Assembly: GCF_004117875.1 (NCBI RefSeq)
Contig: NZ_RAHW01000001.1
Coordinates: 1 to 64,000 of the forward strand
From: Geomonas oryzae
GTDB lineage: Bacteria; Desulfobacterota; Desulfuromonadia; Geobacterales; Geobacteraceae
DNA length: 64,000 nucleotides
Direction of reading: 5' to 3'
Part shown: one piece after another, positions 53,091 through 61,167 of the stretch
How the letters are laid out: every line of letters begins with the position of its first letter
How positions within the stretch are numbered: position 1 is the first letter of the stretch
Translations under genes and position numbers: made by a program
The notes under the pieces: generated by a model
Seen by the model: only the letters and a program-made list of their open reading frames with translations
Told to the model about the DNA's origin: nothing
Databases searched by the model: none

Positions 53091-53270
53091 TTTGATGAAT
53101 TTGAATTTAATTCGACGAATCCGCACCGGATTCATCAAATCTGAACGGGATTCAACGAATCTGAACGGGATTCGACGAATCAGAACCGGATTCGACGAAT
53201 CAGGACGGGATTCGACGAATCTGAACCGGATTCAACGAATCTGAACCGGATTCAACGAATTTGGACGGAG
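53091..53270. repeat. Array of 20-bp repeats with GATTC-N3-GAATC dyads
   Basis: Units of exactly 20 bp run without spacers from 53111 (eight clear copies to 53270, one decayed copy at 53091). A typical unit is TTCGACGAATCTGAACCGGA. Together with the last two bases of the previous unit each holds GATTC-N3-GAATC, perfectly palindromic in three copies (GATTCG-A-CGAATC). It fills the gap between the GT4 stop (53292) and the regulator promoter. The rest of the 323-bp gap holds no gene. Confidence 0.92.
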
Positions 53271-53291
53271 CCTGCCTTCTTCCCCGTTTCG

Positions 53292-54467
53292 CTACCGGTT
53301 CCCAACCAATTCGCGGTAGATCTCGGACAGCTCCCTTCCACGGGTCTGCCACGAGTGTAGATTGACCGCCCGCTCGCGGCCTTCAGCACCGATCTCCTCA
53401 CGCAACTCGCTGTCACCTGCGAGACGCCCGATGGCTCCGGCCAGATCGACCGGGTCTCCGAACTTCGCGTACAGCGCGGCTTCTCCCAGGATTTCGCGAT
53501 TGACGGGTGTATCGAAGACGACGGTGGGCAACCCGCAGGCAATGTAGTTGAAGAGCTTGCCGTTGGCTTCGGTGAGGGAGACCTTCGGGGACACGGCCAA
53601 GTCGCCGGCGTTCAGGTAAAGCGGCGCCTCGTCGTAAGGGATCCTGCCGGTGAAGGTGAAGATATCGGCTATCCCCATCGCTTCCGCCTTCTCGCGATAC
53701 GGCGCGTCGGGAAAGCCCATGATAAGATAGTGGATCTTCGCCCCTTGCCCCTTCAGATAAGCGGCAGCCTCCAGCAGCAAATCCATTCCCTGATAGCTGT
53801 TCATAAGACCGAGGTATGCGACAACGGGACGCTTCTCGGGTAGCCCGAGCTTGGCACGGATCTCATCTTTCGGTTGCGGCGCGAACGTCCCGGTGTCAAC
53901 GCCGTCAATCAGAGCACGAACCCGCTCCTTGGGCACGCCGTCCTTCAGGAGCAGTTCGAGTGTCGGGCTTGCGCTGGTGACGATGAAATCGGAACTGCGA
54001 TTGATCCAGCGTTCGAGGGTGGCGAAGAAGCGCTGCAGGAGGGACCCCGGCTTCACGAAGCCATGGTCGGTGATTTCCGCGGTAAGACTCCCTTGGCAAT
54101 CGAAGAGCATTGGGATGCGGAGCACCATCTTCAGGAAAGCTCCGAAGAAGGCCCCCTCGTGGAGGTGGGCGTGGATCACCTGTGGCTTGAACTCGCGTGC
54201 AACCTTCCATGCCTTGAAGAAGAGTTGCACGTCGAGGAAGGGCTTCACCCAGGAGGGACCGGCTTCAAGCTTCTTGTACCAGGAGAATCCGGGAATGCGC
54301 TCGGTTGGGATGCCGGGGACGTCACGGCCGATATGGTAGGTCACCAGACGCAGTTCGACGCCGCAAGCCATGGCGGCGCGGGCCTCTTCGAGGATGCGCA
54401 CGTGGCAGCCGCGATCCGCGAAGAAAGGTGTCGGCGCCAGCACCAGAACGCGGATCGGTTCGCTAGC
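53292..54467 (-). CDS. Glycosyltransferase family 4-like protein (V)
   Basis: A 391-residue GT-B enzyme: VLVLAPTPFFADRGCHVRIL, HAHLHEGAFFGA and VSPKVSLTEANGKLFNYIAC (EX7E region). I place the start at TTG 54467, overlapping the stop of the preceding GT2 (its TTTGGCTAG end); the frame is open to 54533. It may belong to a first transcript with the two GT2 genes upstream, separate from the regulator-led operon. Confidence 0.85.
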   Translation of the reverse strand, partial: ASEPIRVLVLAPTPFFADRGCHVRILEEARAAMACGVELRLVTYHIGRDVPGIPTERIPGFSWYKKLEAGPSWVKPFLDVQLFFKAWKVAREFKPQVIHAHLHEGAFFGAFLKMVLRIPMLFDCQGSLTAEITDHGFVKPGSLLQRFFATLERWINRSSDFIVTSASPTLELLLKDGVPKERVRALIDGVDTGTFAPQPKDEIRAKLGLPEKRPVVAYLGLMNSYQGMDLLLEAAAYLKGQGAKIHYLIMGFPDAPYREKAEAMGIADIFTFTGRIPYDEAPLYLNAGDLAVSPKVSLTEANGKLFNYIACGLPTVVFDTPVNREILGEAALYAKFGDPVDLAGAIGRLAGDSELREEIGAEGRERAVNLHSWQTRGRELSEIYRELVGNR

Positions 54468-55407
54468 CAAAGTTGAGCTTTTCCTTGATGTTGTAGATCG
54501 GCTTGCGCTGTGCCTCGTAGTAAGTGCGAGCATTCAGCTCGGCCAGAAGTCCCAGAACGATGAACTGCACCCCCATGAAGAGCAGGAAGGCGGTGAGGAT
54601 GAGGAGCGGGTTGCGGTTCATGCTCGTGCCCTCGAAAAACTTCATGTACAGGGTGGCCGCGCCGCTCAGCATACCTGCGGCGATGGTGTAAATCCCCCAG
54701 CGCCCGAAGAGCTGGATCGGCTTCGTGGAGTAGCTCAGCAGGAATTTCACCGTCATCAAGTCGAGGATGACTTTCATGGTGCGCGAGATGCCGTACTTGC
54801 TCTTGCCGTGCAGCCGCTCGTGATGCCGCACAGGCATCTCGGTGACACGAGCCCCGACCTGGTGCGCGAGCGCCGGTACGAAACGGTGCATCTCGCCGTA
54901 CAGGTTCACGTCCTCGAGCACATCGCGACGGTATGCCTTCAAGGTACAGCCGTAGTCGTGAAGGTGGACCCCGGTCATCTTCGAGATCATGGAGTTCGCG
55001 AGTATGGAAGGAAGCTTGCGGTTCACGAAGGTGTCTTTGCGGTCCTTGCGCCAGCCGGAAACCACGTCGAACCCTTCGTCGATGCGGTTCAAAAGCAGCG
55101 GTATGTCGAGCGGATCGTTCTGCATGTCGCCGTCCATCGGGACCACGACCCTCCCGCGTGCCGAGTCGAAACCTGCCGACATGGCGGCGGTCTGGCCGAA
55201 GTTGCGGCGCAGGCGGATCACCTTGACCCGGTGGTCCTTCGAAGCGAGGCGCTTGAGCGCGGAGTACGAATTGTCGGAAGAGCCGTCATCGACCAGGATG
55301 AGTTCGTACTCCAGCCCCGTGTCTACCAGCGCCTCGCTGATGCGGTCGTGCAGGACCGGGATGTTGTCTTCCTCGTTGAATATCGGCACCACTATGCTCA
55401 GATCCAC
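54463..55407 (-). CDS. Glycosyltransferase family 2 with two C-terminal membrane helices (ArnC/DPM1-like)
   Basis: A 314-residue polyprenyl-phosphate-type glycosyltransferase: LSIVVPIFNEEDNIPVL, ELILVDDGSSDNS, and the DXD motif in VPMDGDMQNDPLDIP. Two C-terminal helices (about residues 230-252 and 265-290) anchor it. It probably makes undecaprenyl-phosphate-sugar used by a GT-C enzyme such as the YfhO protein. GTG at 55407 follows GGGAG; the longer frame begins inside a heptamer repeat. Confidence 0.88.
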   Translation of the reverse strand: MDLSIVVPIFNEEDNIPVLHDRISEALVDTGLEYELILVDDGSSDNSYSALKRLASKDHRVKVIRLRRNFGQTAAMSAGFDSARGRVVVPMDGDMQNDPLDIPLLLNRIDEGFDVVSGWRKDRKDTFVNRKLPSILANSMISKMTGVHLHDYGCTLKAYRRDVLEDVNLYGEMHRFVPALAHQVGARVTEMPVRHHERLHGKSKYGISRTMKVILDLMTVKFLLSYSTKPIQLFGRWGIYTIAAGMLSGAATLYMKFFEGTSMNRNPLLILTAFLLFMGVQFIVLGLLAELNARTYYEAQRKPIYNIKEKLNFG

Positions 55408-55427
55408 TATCTTCTCCCGGAACGGCC

Positions 55428-55467
55428 GTTCAACGTTCAACGTTCAACGTTCTACGTTCTACGTTCC
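55428..55467. repeat. Heptamer array, left arm
   Basis: Three GTTCAAC heptamers, two GTTCTAC heptamers, and a partial one in direct tandem. Complementary to the right arm at 55582-55609. The 114 bp between the arms hold no gene. Confidence 0.85.
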
Positions 55468-55564
55468 ATTTATTGGTGTGTTTAAAAGAGGCGGTAGTCC
55501 CGGCGGCAGGAGCAGCAGGACGTCCTTCGGCTCGTATGAGGTTGCAGCGCCGAAAAAACCGGCG

Positions 55565-56554
55565 CTACGATTGTGTCTGGCGAACGTTGAACGTTGAACG
55601 TTGAACGTCCGTTGACACCCGCCGGATCTCGACGTCCCAGTGCGTCTGTTTCCCGCCGCGGTAGCGCGGTGATATCAGGCCCCGCAGCACTCCCGCGCCG
55701 TAAACCAGGTGCAGCGTCGGATAGACGAGCAAAAGCCGCGGGAAAAGCGCGACATCACGTCCGTCGATGGCTCCCCTGATCGACGCGGCCAGGACGACGA
55801 GCAGGTAACCCAGAAGCGGCAGCGCGAAAACCGCCGAGTGCAGGAAGGGAACCAGCAACGCGTAGATCAGGAACAACGACGGTGCCAAGGAAACCGGTTT
55901 CACCTTGCCGGCAATCAGCGTCTGCTCTCCGCGCCCCCGTCCGTAGCCGTACATCTGCTTCACATAGGCCCGGTAGGTGGGACGCTGACTGCGAACCACG
56001 GCCAGCTCCGGATCGTGGACGAGCAGATGCCCCTCCTGCTGCAGCCGATCCATGAGTTCGTTTTCCTCGTTGGGGTAGAGCCTTTCGTCGAGCCCTTCAT
56101 GGGCCAGAAAGATCTCGCGTCGAAAGCTCAGGTTGCAAAGGATCAGTTCGCTGTCGCTCGTGAAACGTGCACTCCCCGCCTTGCGGTAGCGGTTTCTAAC
56201 CCCGCCCCCCCCGACCTTCGAGGCGAAGGCGATGCCGATGGCGCGCTGAAGTGCGTTGTCACTATCCGGCGTAAGCGACGGCCCGCCCACCGCGGCTACC
56301 CTTTCGTCCCGATAGTGCTTAGCTGCCCGCTCCAGGAAATCCGGCGCGACCTGCGAATCGTCGTCGAGGAAGTAGAGGATCTCCCCACGCGCCTCCCGTG
56401 CCGCCATGTTGCGCTGCACGCTCGGCTGACGTCCATAGGCGACCAGCACTTCGAGGAGCTCTTCAGGATAGGTCGCGCGGGCGATCCCAGAAAGGGCGCG
56501 CACCTCTCCTCCCGGCTTCACCGGTATGACTACGGAAATTCGCGGCAACATCAT
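55565..56554 (-). CDS. Glycosyltransferase family 2 (II), with repeat-derived C-terminus
   Basis: A 329-residue GT2: ISVVIPVKPGGEVRAL, the DXD motif in LYFLDDDSQVAPDFLE, and YPNEENELMDRLQQEGHLLV, then three membrane helices (about 215-300). The last 17 residues (VSTDVQRSTFNVRQTQS) are translated from a heptamer array, so the ancestral C-terminus was probably replaced or lengthened when the array arose. Similar to ExoA-like exopolysaccharide glycosyltransferases. First gene of the locus. Confidence 0.85.
   Translation of the reverse strand: MMLPRISVVIPVKPGGEVRALSGIARATYPEELLEVLVAYGRQPSVQRNMAAREARGEILYFLDDDSQVAPDFLERAAKHYRDERVAAVGGPSLTPDSDNALQRAIGIAFASKVGGGGVRNRYRKAGSARFTSDSELILCNLSFRREIFLAHEGLDERLYPNEENELMDRLQQEGHLLVHDPELAVVRSQRPTYRAYVKQMYGYGRGRGEQTLIAGKVKPVSLAPSLFLIYALLVPFLHSAVFALPLLGYLLVVLAASIRGAIDGRDVALFPRLLLVYPTLHLVYGAGVLRGLISPRYRGGKQTHWDVEIRRVSTDVQRSTFNVRQTQS
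55582..55609. repeat. Heptamer array, right arm
   Basis: Four GAACGTT-type heptamers, the inverse of the left arm at 55428-55467. It overlaps the last codons of the GT2 gene. Confidence 0.85.
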
Positions 56555-56617
56555 GGGACCGGTGCGCAGACAGGGGAAACGGCTGGACCTGCATGGAGTG
56601 ACTGGAGATGGGAACTG

Positions 56618-57619
56618 CTACTGCTCAACGGCCTTCACCCGGTCGTAACGCAAAGTCCTGTGGCAGCCCACGGAGCAACCGCCGCCCGTGGGGGTCGCCT
56701 CATAGCGAATCGGAATGTCCCAGTTGCCGAACCCGACCGCCTTCGGATAGATCAGACGGTCCTGCACCTCGGCATGCGGGTTGTGACACATCCGGCAGGA
56801 ACGCCCCTTGCTCGCCTTCTTCACGTGCACCGCGTGCAGGTTGCGGCTGCCGTTTCTGAACTTGGTGGACACTTCGGTCGTGTCCTGTGAGGCGAGCTGG
56901 GGATCGTGGCAACGGAAACAGATGGGGAAAGCATCGTTGTCGAACGGCTTGTACAACACCGTCGGGTAATCCTCTTTCAAAAGCTTCCTGTAGGGACCAC
57001 CGTGGATGATGTGACAGTTGACGCACTCGCCGTTTCGCACCGGCTGGTGTACCGATTTCCCCGTGAAGGCGCTGCGGTCGTGGCACATGAAGCAGAGTTC
57101 AGAACCCGGCTTGCGTAACAGGGATTTACCTTCGGACTGGTGGGCGTCGTGGCAGGCGAGGCAATCGCCCTCAGCCACCGGCTGGTGCGTGAAGGTACCG
57201 GTGAAATGATCCTTCGGGTGACAGCGGAAGCACAGCGTCGGGGACGGGTCCTTCAACAACGACTTGTAGTCGGCGCTGTGCGCCATGTGGCAGGAGGTGC
57301 ACTCGCCCTTGCCGACCGGCTTGTGCAGAAAAGGCTTCTGCACGATATAGCCGTGGCAGGTGGCGCAGAGGTTTTCCTTGGGGACCTTGAACCCCATGCT
57401 GTCCTTGCCGAGCGGGTGGTTGTCGTTGAACTGCTTGTGGCAGTCCAGACATTTGCCGGCAGCGACCGGTTTATGCGGGACCGGCCCGCGGATCAGGTCC
57501 TTGTGGCAGATGCTGCACTTGAACGGCTCTGCGCCGGCGCCACCCGGAAGCAGGGTGACACCGGCGCAGAACAGAAACAGCGCAGCGGAAAAGAAGTATG
57601 CCGCAAGGGATTGTCGCAT
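56618..57619 (-). CDS. Periplasmic multihaem c-type cytochrome (11 haem sites)
   Basis: A 333-residue secreted cytochrome: signal peptide (residues 1-30, cleavage near GAGA-EP), then ten CXXCH motifs (CSICH, CLDCH, CATCH, CTSCH, CFRCH, CLACH, CFMCH, CVNCH, CFRCH, CRMCH) and one CXXXCH (CSVGCH) near the end. Spacing of paired motifs is that of the doubled CXXCH family. It probably moves electrons in the periplasm. ATG at 57619 is chosen for the signal peptide. It lies 25 bp after ccsA in an operon with resB. Confidence 0.9.
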   Translation of the reverse strand: MRQSLAAYFFSAALFLFCAGVTLLPGGAGAEPFKCSICHKDLIRGPVPHKPVAAGKCLDCHKQFNDNHPLGKDSMGFKVPKENLCATCHGYIVQKPFLHKPVGKGECTSCHMAHSADYKSLLKDPSPTLCFRCHPKDHFTGTFTHQPVAEGDCLACHDAHQSEGKSLLRKPGSELCFMCHDRSAFTGKSVHQPVRNGECVNCHIIHGGPYRKLLKEDYPTVLYKPFDNDAFPICFRCHDPQLASQDTTEVSTKFRNGSRNLHAVHVKKASKGRSCRMCHNPHAEVQDRLIYPKAVGFGNWDIPIRYEATPTGGGCSVGCHRTLRYDRVKAVEQ

Positions 57620-57644
57620 CAGGCGGTTTACCTTCCCAGAATTA

Positions 57645-58493
57645 CTACCTGCCGTAGCTGTGCAGACCGGACAGGAAGAGGTTGACCCCGAGGTAACAGA
57701 AGATGGTCGCAGCAAAGCCGATCACCGACAGGATGGCGGCCCTGCGGCCGACCCAGCCGCGGGTGATGCGGGCATGCAGGAACGCGGCGTACACGAACCA
57801 GACGATGAGAGACCAGGTCTCCTTCGGGTCCCAGCTCCAGTAGGTGCCCCAGGCGTAGTTGGCCCAGGCGGCGCCGGTGATGATGCCGAGGGAGAGCAGC
57901 GGGAAGCCGATCATGATCGCTTTGTAGTTCAGGTCGTCAAGCACCCTGATGGACGGGAACATGGAAAGGAGACCGCCGGCCTGGACGTTGCCCCCGCCCT
58001 GCTCCATCTTCTCGCGGATCAGGTACATGATCGAGATGCCGCAGGCTACCGCGAAGGCGGCGTAGCCGAGGAAGCAGGTGATGACGTGGTACATGAGCCA
58101 GTTGCTCTGCAGCGCGGGAACGAGCGGCTCGATGCCGCTGTCGAGGCCGAGCTGGGCCCAGGCCATACCGAAGAGTGCAAACGGGATGACGAAGAAGCCG
58201 ATGGCGCGGTACTTGTACTTGAAGTCGATGAACAGGAAGATGAGAACGATGGTCCAGGAAAAGAAGACCACCGACTCGAACAGGTTGGACAGCGGCGCAT
58301 GGCCGTGCCCCTGGTCATAAGACTCCTTCCAGCGCAGGCCGATGGCGGCCGTCTGGACCAGGAAGCCGAACAGTGCGGCGTAGGTGCCGCCAAGCCCCAC
58401 GGCTTTGCTGCGCGAGGCGAGGAAAGCGAAGAATATGCAGGTCGAGACCATATAAAGAACCATGGTCACATTGAAAAGCATGGAACTGGACAT
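57645..58493 (-). CDS. ccsA: System II cytochrome c biogenesis protein CcsA/ResC
   Basis: Membrane protein (282 aa, about eight helices) that with ResB forms the haem exporter and ligase of System II. The haem-handling tryptophan-rich signature is WGTYWSWDPKETWSLIVW, and conserved His residues flank it. ATG follows GGAGGG. 68 bp after resB and 25 bp before the multihaem cytochrome gene, a dedicated set. Confidence 0.93.
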   Translation of the reverse strand: MSSSMLFNVTMVLYMVSTCIFFAFLASRSKAVGLGGTYAALFGFLVQTAAIGLRWKESYDQGHGHAPLSNLFESVVFFSWTIVLIFLFIDFKYKYRAIGFFVIPFALFGMAWAQLGLDSGIEPLVPALQSNWLMYHVITCFLGYAAFAVACGISIMYLIREKMEQGGGNVQAGGLLSMFPSIRVLDDLNYKAIMIGFPLLSLGIITGAAWANYAWGTYWSWDPKETWSLIVWFVYAAFLHARITRGWVGRRAAILSVIGFAATIFCYLGVNLFLSGLHSYGR

Positions 58494-58561
58494 CGATATT
58501 ACCCTCCGGTCATTCAGTTAGATCGGCGATGGGGCAAGCCCCCAGTTATGGTTTTTATCCT

Positions 58562-59923
58562 CTAAGCCTTGTTGATCTTCTCAACAAGGTCATCGAAACA
58601 GATCTCAAAGCCTGCCGGGTTCTTGCTGGCGGAACCGCCCAGGGTAACCCCGGACTCGGTCACGCGGGCCCACACGCGCTTGTGGGACATGAAGAACGCC
58701 ATGCAGATGCCGACCACCATCAGGAAGCAGCCTGCCCACACGACCCAGACGCCGGGATCGTGGGCGACCTGCAGACCGGTGTAGAACTTCTGGTCCATGC
58801 CGTTGAAGGTGATCAGGAGGTCCCCGCCGTGCTGCGCGTTGAAGGACTCGTATTTGTCAGAGAGAATGACGAACGGCTGCGGGTTGCCGCCGGCCGGGGT
58901 GAACTCGACCTGGGCGCCCGGGCCATCGAAGCCCTTCAGGAAGGGACGCACGTCCATGGTGGCTTCCATCACGGAAAGGAAGGCGCCGCCCGGAAGTGCA
59001 ACGCGCTCGCCCTGACGGGCGGTCAGTTGGACGGGTGCGCCCCCTTTGCGGTCGCGCACGGTGAGGTGGTACAGCGCACCTTCGTCGGACTGGCCGTAGC
59101 TGGACTGGTAGAAGGTGGTCCCCTTGTAGGTAAGCGGGTCGTTCACGATGATCGGGCGGCTGGTGAGGCCCGGGACCGGCTTGCCGTTGTCGACCACGGT
59201 CAGGATGCTCTTGAACTCCTTAGGTGCGCCGGTGTCGTAGAAGGTGACGGAGAACTTCTCGCAGCGCACCTCGTAGCCCAGGTTGATCATCTTGCCGCTT
59301 TGGGTCTGCACCTGGGAGATGGCGCCTCCCTCGGGGATGCTGACGTAACCTTTGTAGCCGAAGAAGGAGCCGATCAGGGCCCCGACGAAAATAACGATGA
59401 TGGAGAAGTGCACCACGTAGACGCCGAGACGGCACCAGGGGCTCTTCTGCGCGAACAGGTGATAGGCCCCGTTCTTCTCGGTGATCACCGGCGCGGCGAA
59501 CTCGGCGGAGAGGAAGGAGGCCATGCGCTCCTTCAGTTCTTCCTTGGTCCCTTTGAGCTTCAGGTCCTTGACGTTGGGGAGGGACTTCTCGAAGTTCTCG
59601 TCCATCTCGAGCACCGGCTCGGAGACGACCTTCCAGACGCGCGGCAGCCTCTTGATCGAGCAGCAGATCAGGTTGAGCGTGAGGAGGTACAGCAGCAGGA
59701 TGAACCACCAGGAGTGGTACATGTCGAAGAAGCCAAGGGAGCTGTAGAGCCTGAACTTCGTCTCACTCAGCGTTGCGAGGTATTCACGGGGCGGCTGTCC
59801 CTGGGGAATGATGGTACCGATGATGGATACCAAAGCCAGCCCGATAAGCAGAAAAATCGAAAGTCTCAAGGAACAGAAAAAATCCCAAACCTCTTGTGCA
59901 AATCCGCGTTTGTTCGTAGTCAA
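58562..59923 (-). CDS. resB: System II cytochrome c biogenesis protein ResB
   Basis: A 453-residue protein with four membrane helices (about residues 18-40, 70-90, 165-185 and 410-430) and a large periplasmic domain; partner of CcsA for covalent haem attachment. The N-terminal LRLSIFLLIGLALVSIIGT and SPWCRLGVYVVHFSIIVIFV are typical. The start is TTG at 59923, following CGGGAGA. First gene of the operon, with its own promoter. Confidence 0.92.
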   Translation of the reverse strand: MTTNKRGFAQEVWDFFCSLRLSIFLLIGLALVSIIGTIIPQGQPPREYLATLSETKFRLYSSLGFFDMYHSWWFILLLYLLTLNLICCSIKRLPRVWKVVSEPVLEMDENFEKSLPNVKDLKLKGTKEELKERMASFLSAEFAAPVITEKNGAYHLFAQKSPWCRLGVYVVHFSIIVIFVGALIGSFFGYKGYVSIPEGGAISQVQTQSGKMINLGYEVRCEKFSVTFYDTGAPKEFKSILTVVDNGKPVPGLTSRPIIVNDPLTYKGTTFYQSSYGQSDEGALYHLTVRDRKGGAPVQLTARQGERVALPGGAFLSVMEATMDVRPFLKGFDGPGAQVEFTPAGGNPQPFVILSDKYESFNAQHGGDLLITFNGMDQKFYTGLQVAHDPGVWVVWAGCFLMVVGICMAFFMSHKRVWARVTESGVTLGGSASKNPAGFEICFDDLVEKINKA

Positions 59924-59969
59924 GGCCGTCTCCCGATAGGTTATGTACAGCTGTCATAGCAGGGAACGT

Positions 59970-59997
59970 ATTATAGACAAATTGGCAATAAGCGCAA
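59970..59997 (-). promoter_or_regulatory. Promoter of the resB-ccsA-cytochrome operon
   Basis: Minus-strand TTGCGC (59992-59997), 16-bp spacer, TATAAT (59970-59975), 46 bp before the start codon. Confidence 0.6.
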
Positions 59998-60028
59998 AAG
60001 AAAAATTGATGAATACAGTAGCGGACAT

Positions 60029-60061
60029 AAAAAAGGGGTAACAGGCGAACCTGTTACCCCT
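60029..60061 (-). terminator. Intrinsic terminator after ppcA
   Basis: Minus strand: GGGGTAACAGG, loop TTCG, CCTGTTACCCC, then six T. Perfect 11-bp stem with a stable UUCG loop. Confidence 0.93.
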
Positions 60062-60090
60062 AGACTGCAATTTTTATCCCTTAAGGGAAC

Positions 60091-60360
60091 TTACTTCTTG
60101 TGGCAATCGCCGCACTTGGTCGGGCCGCCTTTGGCTGCGTGGCACTCTTTGCAAGCCTTGCCGTGAGCAGCTTCTTTGTTGATGGCGATCTTGGCGGGTG
60201 CGCCTTCACCGTGACATACCTTGCACTCGTTTTTAGCCTGGTGAGCCTTGTGGTTGAAGGTTACGTTGCCGTTTTTAGCCGGAAAAACGACGGAGTCTGC
60301 GGCCATTGCGGAAACGGCAAAGGCGAGAGTCAGAGCTACAGCAGCAAAAATCTTCTTCAT
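60091..60360 (-). CDS. ppcA: PpcA-family triheme cytochrome c7
   Basis: A periplasmic electron shuttle for metal reduction. Signal peptide (residues 1-20, cleavage AMA-AD), then the c7 fold with three CXXCH sites (CKVCH, CKECH, CGDCH) and distal His ligands in FNHKAHQ and KEAAHGK. 89 residues, like Geobacter PpcA-E. ATG at 60360 follows GGAGGG; the frame is open to 60432, before the promoter. It is a single-gene unit with strong promoter and terminator. Confidence 0.95.
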   Translation of the reverse strand: MKKIFAAVALTLAFAVSAMAADSVVFPAKNGNVTFNHKAHQAKNECKVCHGEGAPAKIAINKEAAHGKACKECHAAKGGPTKCGDCHKK

Positions 60361-60399
60361 GAGTTTTCCCTCCATATTTTTTGGGATGTAAACGCGCCG

Positions 60400-60428
60400 A
60401 AGGTATACAACCCGGGCTTCGTTGTCAA
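60400..60428 (-). promoter_or_regulatory. Promoter of ppcA
   Basis: Minus-strand TTGACA (60423-60428), 17-bp spacer, TACCTT (60400-60405), with an overlapping TATACC at 15-bp spacing. It lies in the gap after purE. Confidence 0.6.
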
Positions 60429-60451
60429 GCAAAATCAGCCGGAAAGCGGCA

Positions 60452-60958
60452 TCAGTTCTGCCTTGCCGCCTGCAGCGCCTGGTCCTTTTCTTCCACTTCT
60501 TCGGCCATGCGGGCCTTGAAAGCGACGAACTTCGTGCGCAGTTCGGGGTTGGACAGGGAGAGCATCTGCACCGCGAGAAGGCCGGCGTTTTTGGCGCCCG
60601 CCTTGCCGATCGCCATGGTGGCTACCGGCATGCCGCCCGGCATCTGCACCATGGCGTAGAGCGCGTCGAGGCCGTTCAACGCACCTCCCCCGAGGGGGAC
60701 GGCGATGACCGGAAGCGGCGTCTCGGCGGCGACCACGCCGGCCAAGTGGGCGGCCATGCCGGCGGCGGCGATGATCACCTGGATGCCGCGTCCCTCGGCC
60801 TCGCGGGTGAGCTTGGAGGTCTTGGCGGGGGAGCGGTGCGCCGAGGAAACGTGCATCTCGTACGGGACGCCGAACTGGGTAAGAACCCTGGCCGTCTCCT
60901 CCATGGTGGTAAGGTCGGAGTCGCTTCCCATCAGAATCAAAACGGTCGGATTGGACAT
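60452..60958 (-). CDS. purE: N5-carboxyaminoimidazole ribonucleotide mutase
   Basis: Class I PurE, converting N5-CAIR to CAIR in purine synthesis. Signature ILMGSDSDLTTMEETARVL, HVSSAHRSPAKT, and GGALNGLDALYAMVQMPGG. 168 residues. ATG at 60958 follows AAGGAG; the frame runs on through a repeat. A PurK partner is expected elsewhere, as none is seen here. Confidence 0.95.
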   Translation of the reverse strand: MSNPTVLILMGSDSDLTTMEETARVLTQFGVPYEMHVSSAHRSPAKTSKLTREAEGRGIQVIIAAAGMAAHLAGVVAAETPLPVIAVPLGGGALNGLDALYAMVQMPGGMPVATMAIGKAGAKNAGLLAVQMLSLSNPELRTKFVAFKARMAEEVEEKDQALQAARQN

Positions 60959-60980
60959 AAAATCTCCTTGAACAAAAAAT

Positions 60981-61157
60981 AAAACCATTAGCCACGGAGA
61001 AAATCTGAGGAAATCTGAGAACGGCAAAAAAACAACTAACGGGTACAACGAAACCAAAGATCTTTGCTTGGAAAAACAAAAGCCTCAGGTTCAGCCGTGA
61101 CAAATGGTTGTTAGGTTTTCTCCGAAGTTCTCAGATTTTCTCCGTGGCCAATGGTTT
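60981..61157. repeat. MITE-like inverted repeat, copy B
   Basis: Left arm TTAGCCACGGAGAAAATCTG (60989-61008, within 60981-61012) and right arm 61113-61149 (ending TCTCAGATTTTCTCCGTGGC) are inverse copies. It shares its arms with copy A at 32237-32358. It fills the space between purD stop and purE start and has no ORF. Confidence 0.85.
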
Positions 61158-61167
61158 TTGGTTTGGT

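Noticed and set aside
53091-53270. CRISPR array
   Set aside because: Repeats are contiguous 20-bp units with no spacers and no cas genes nearby.
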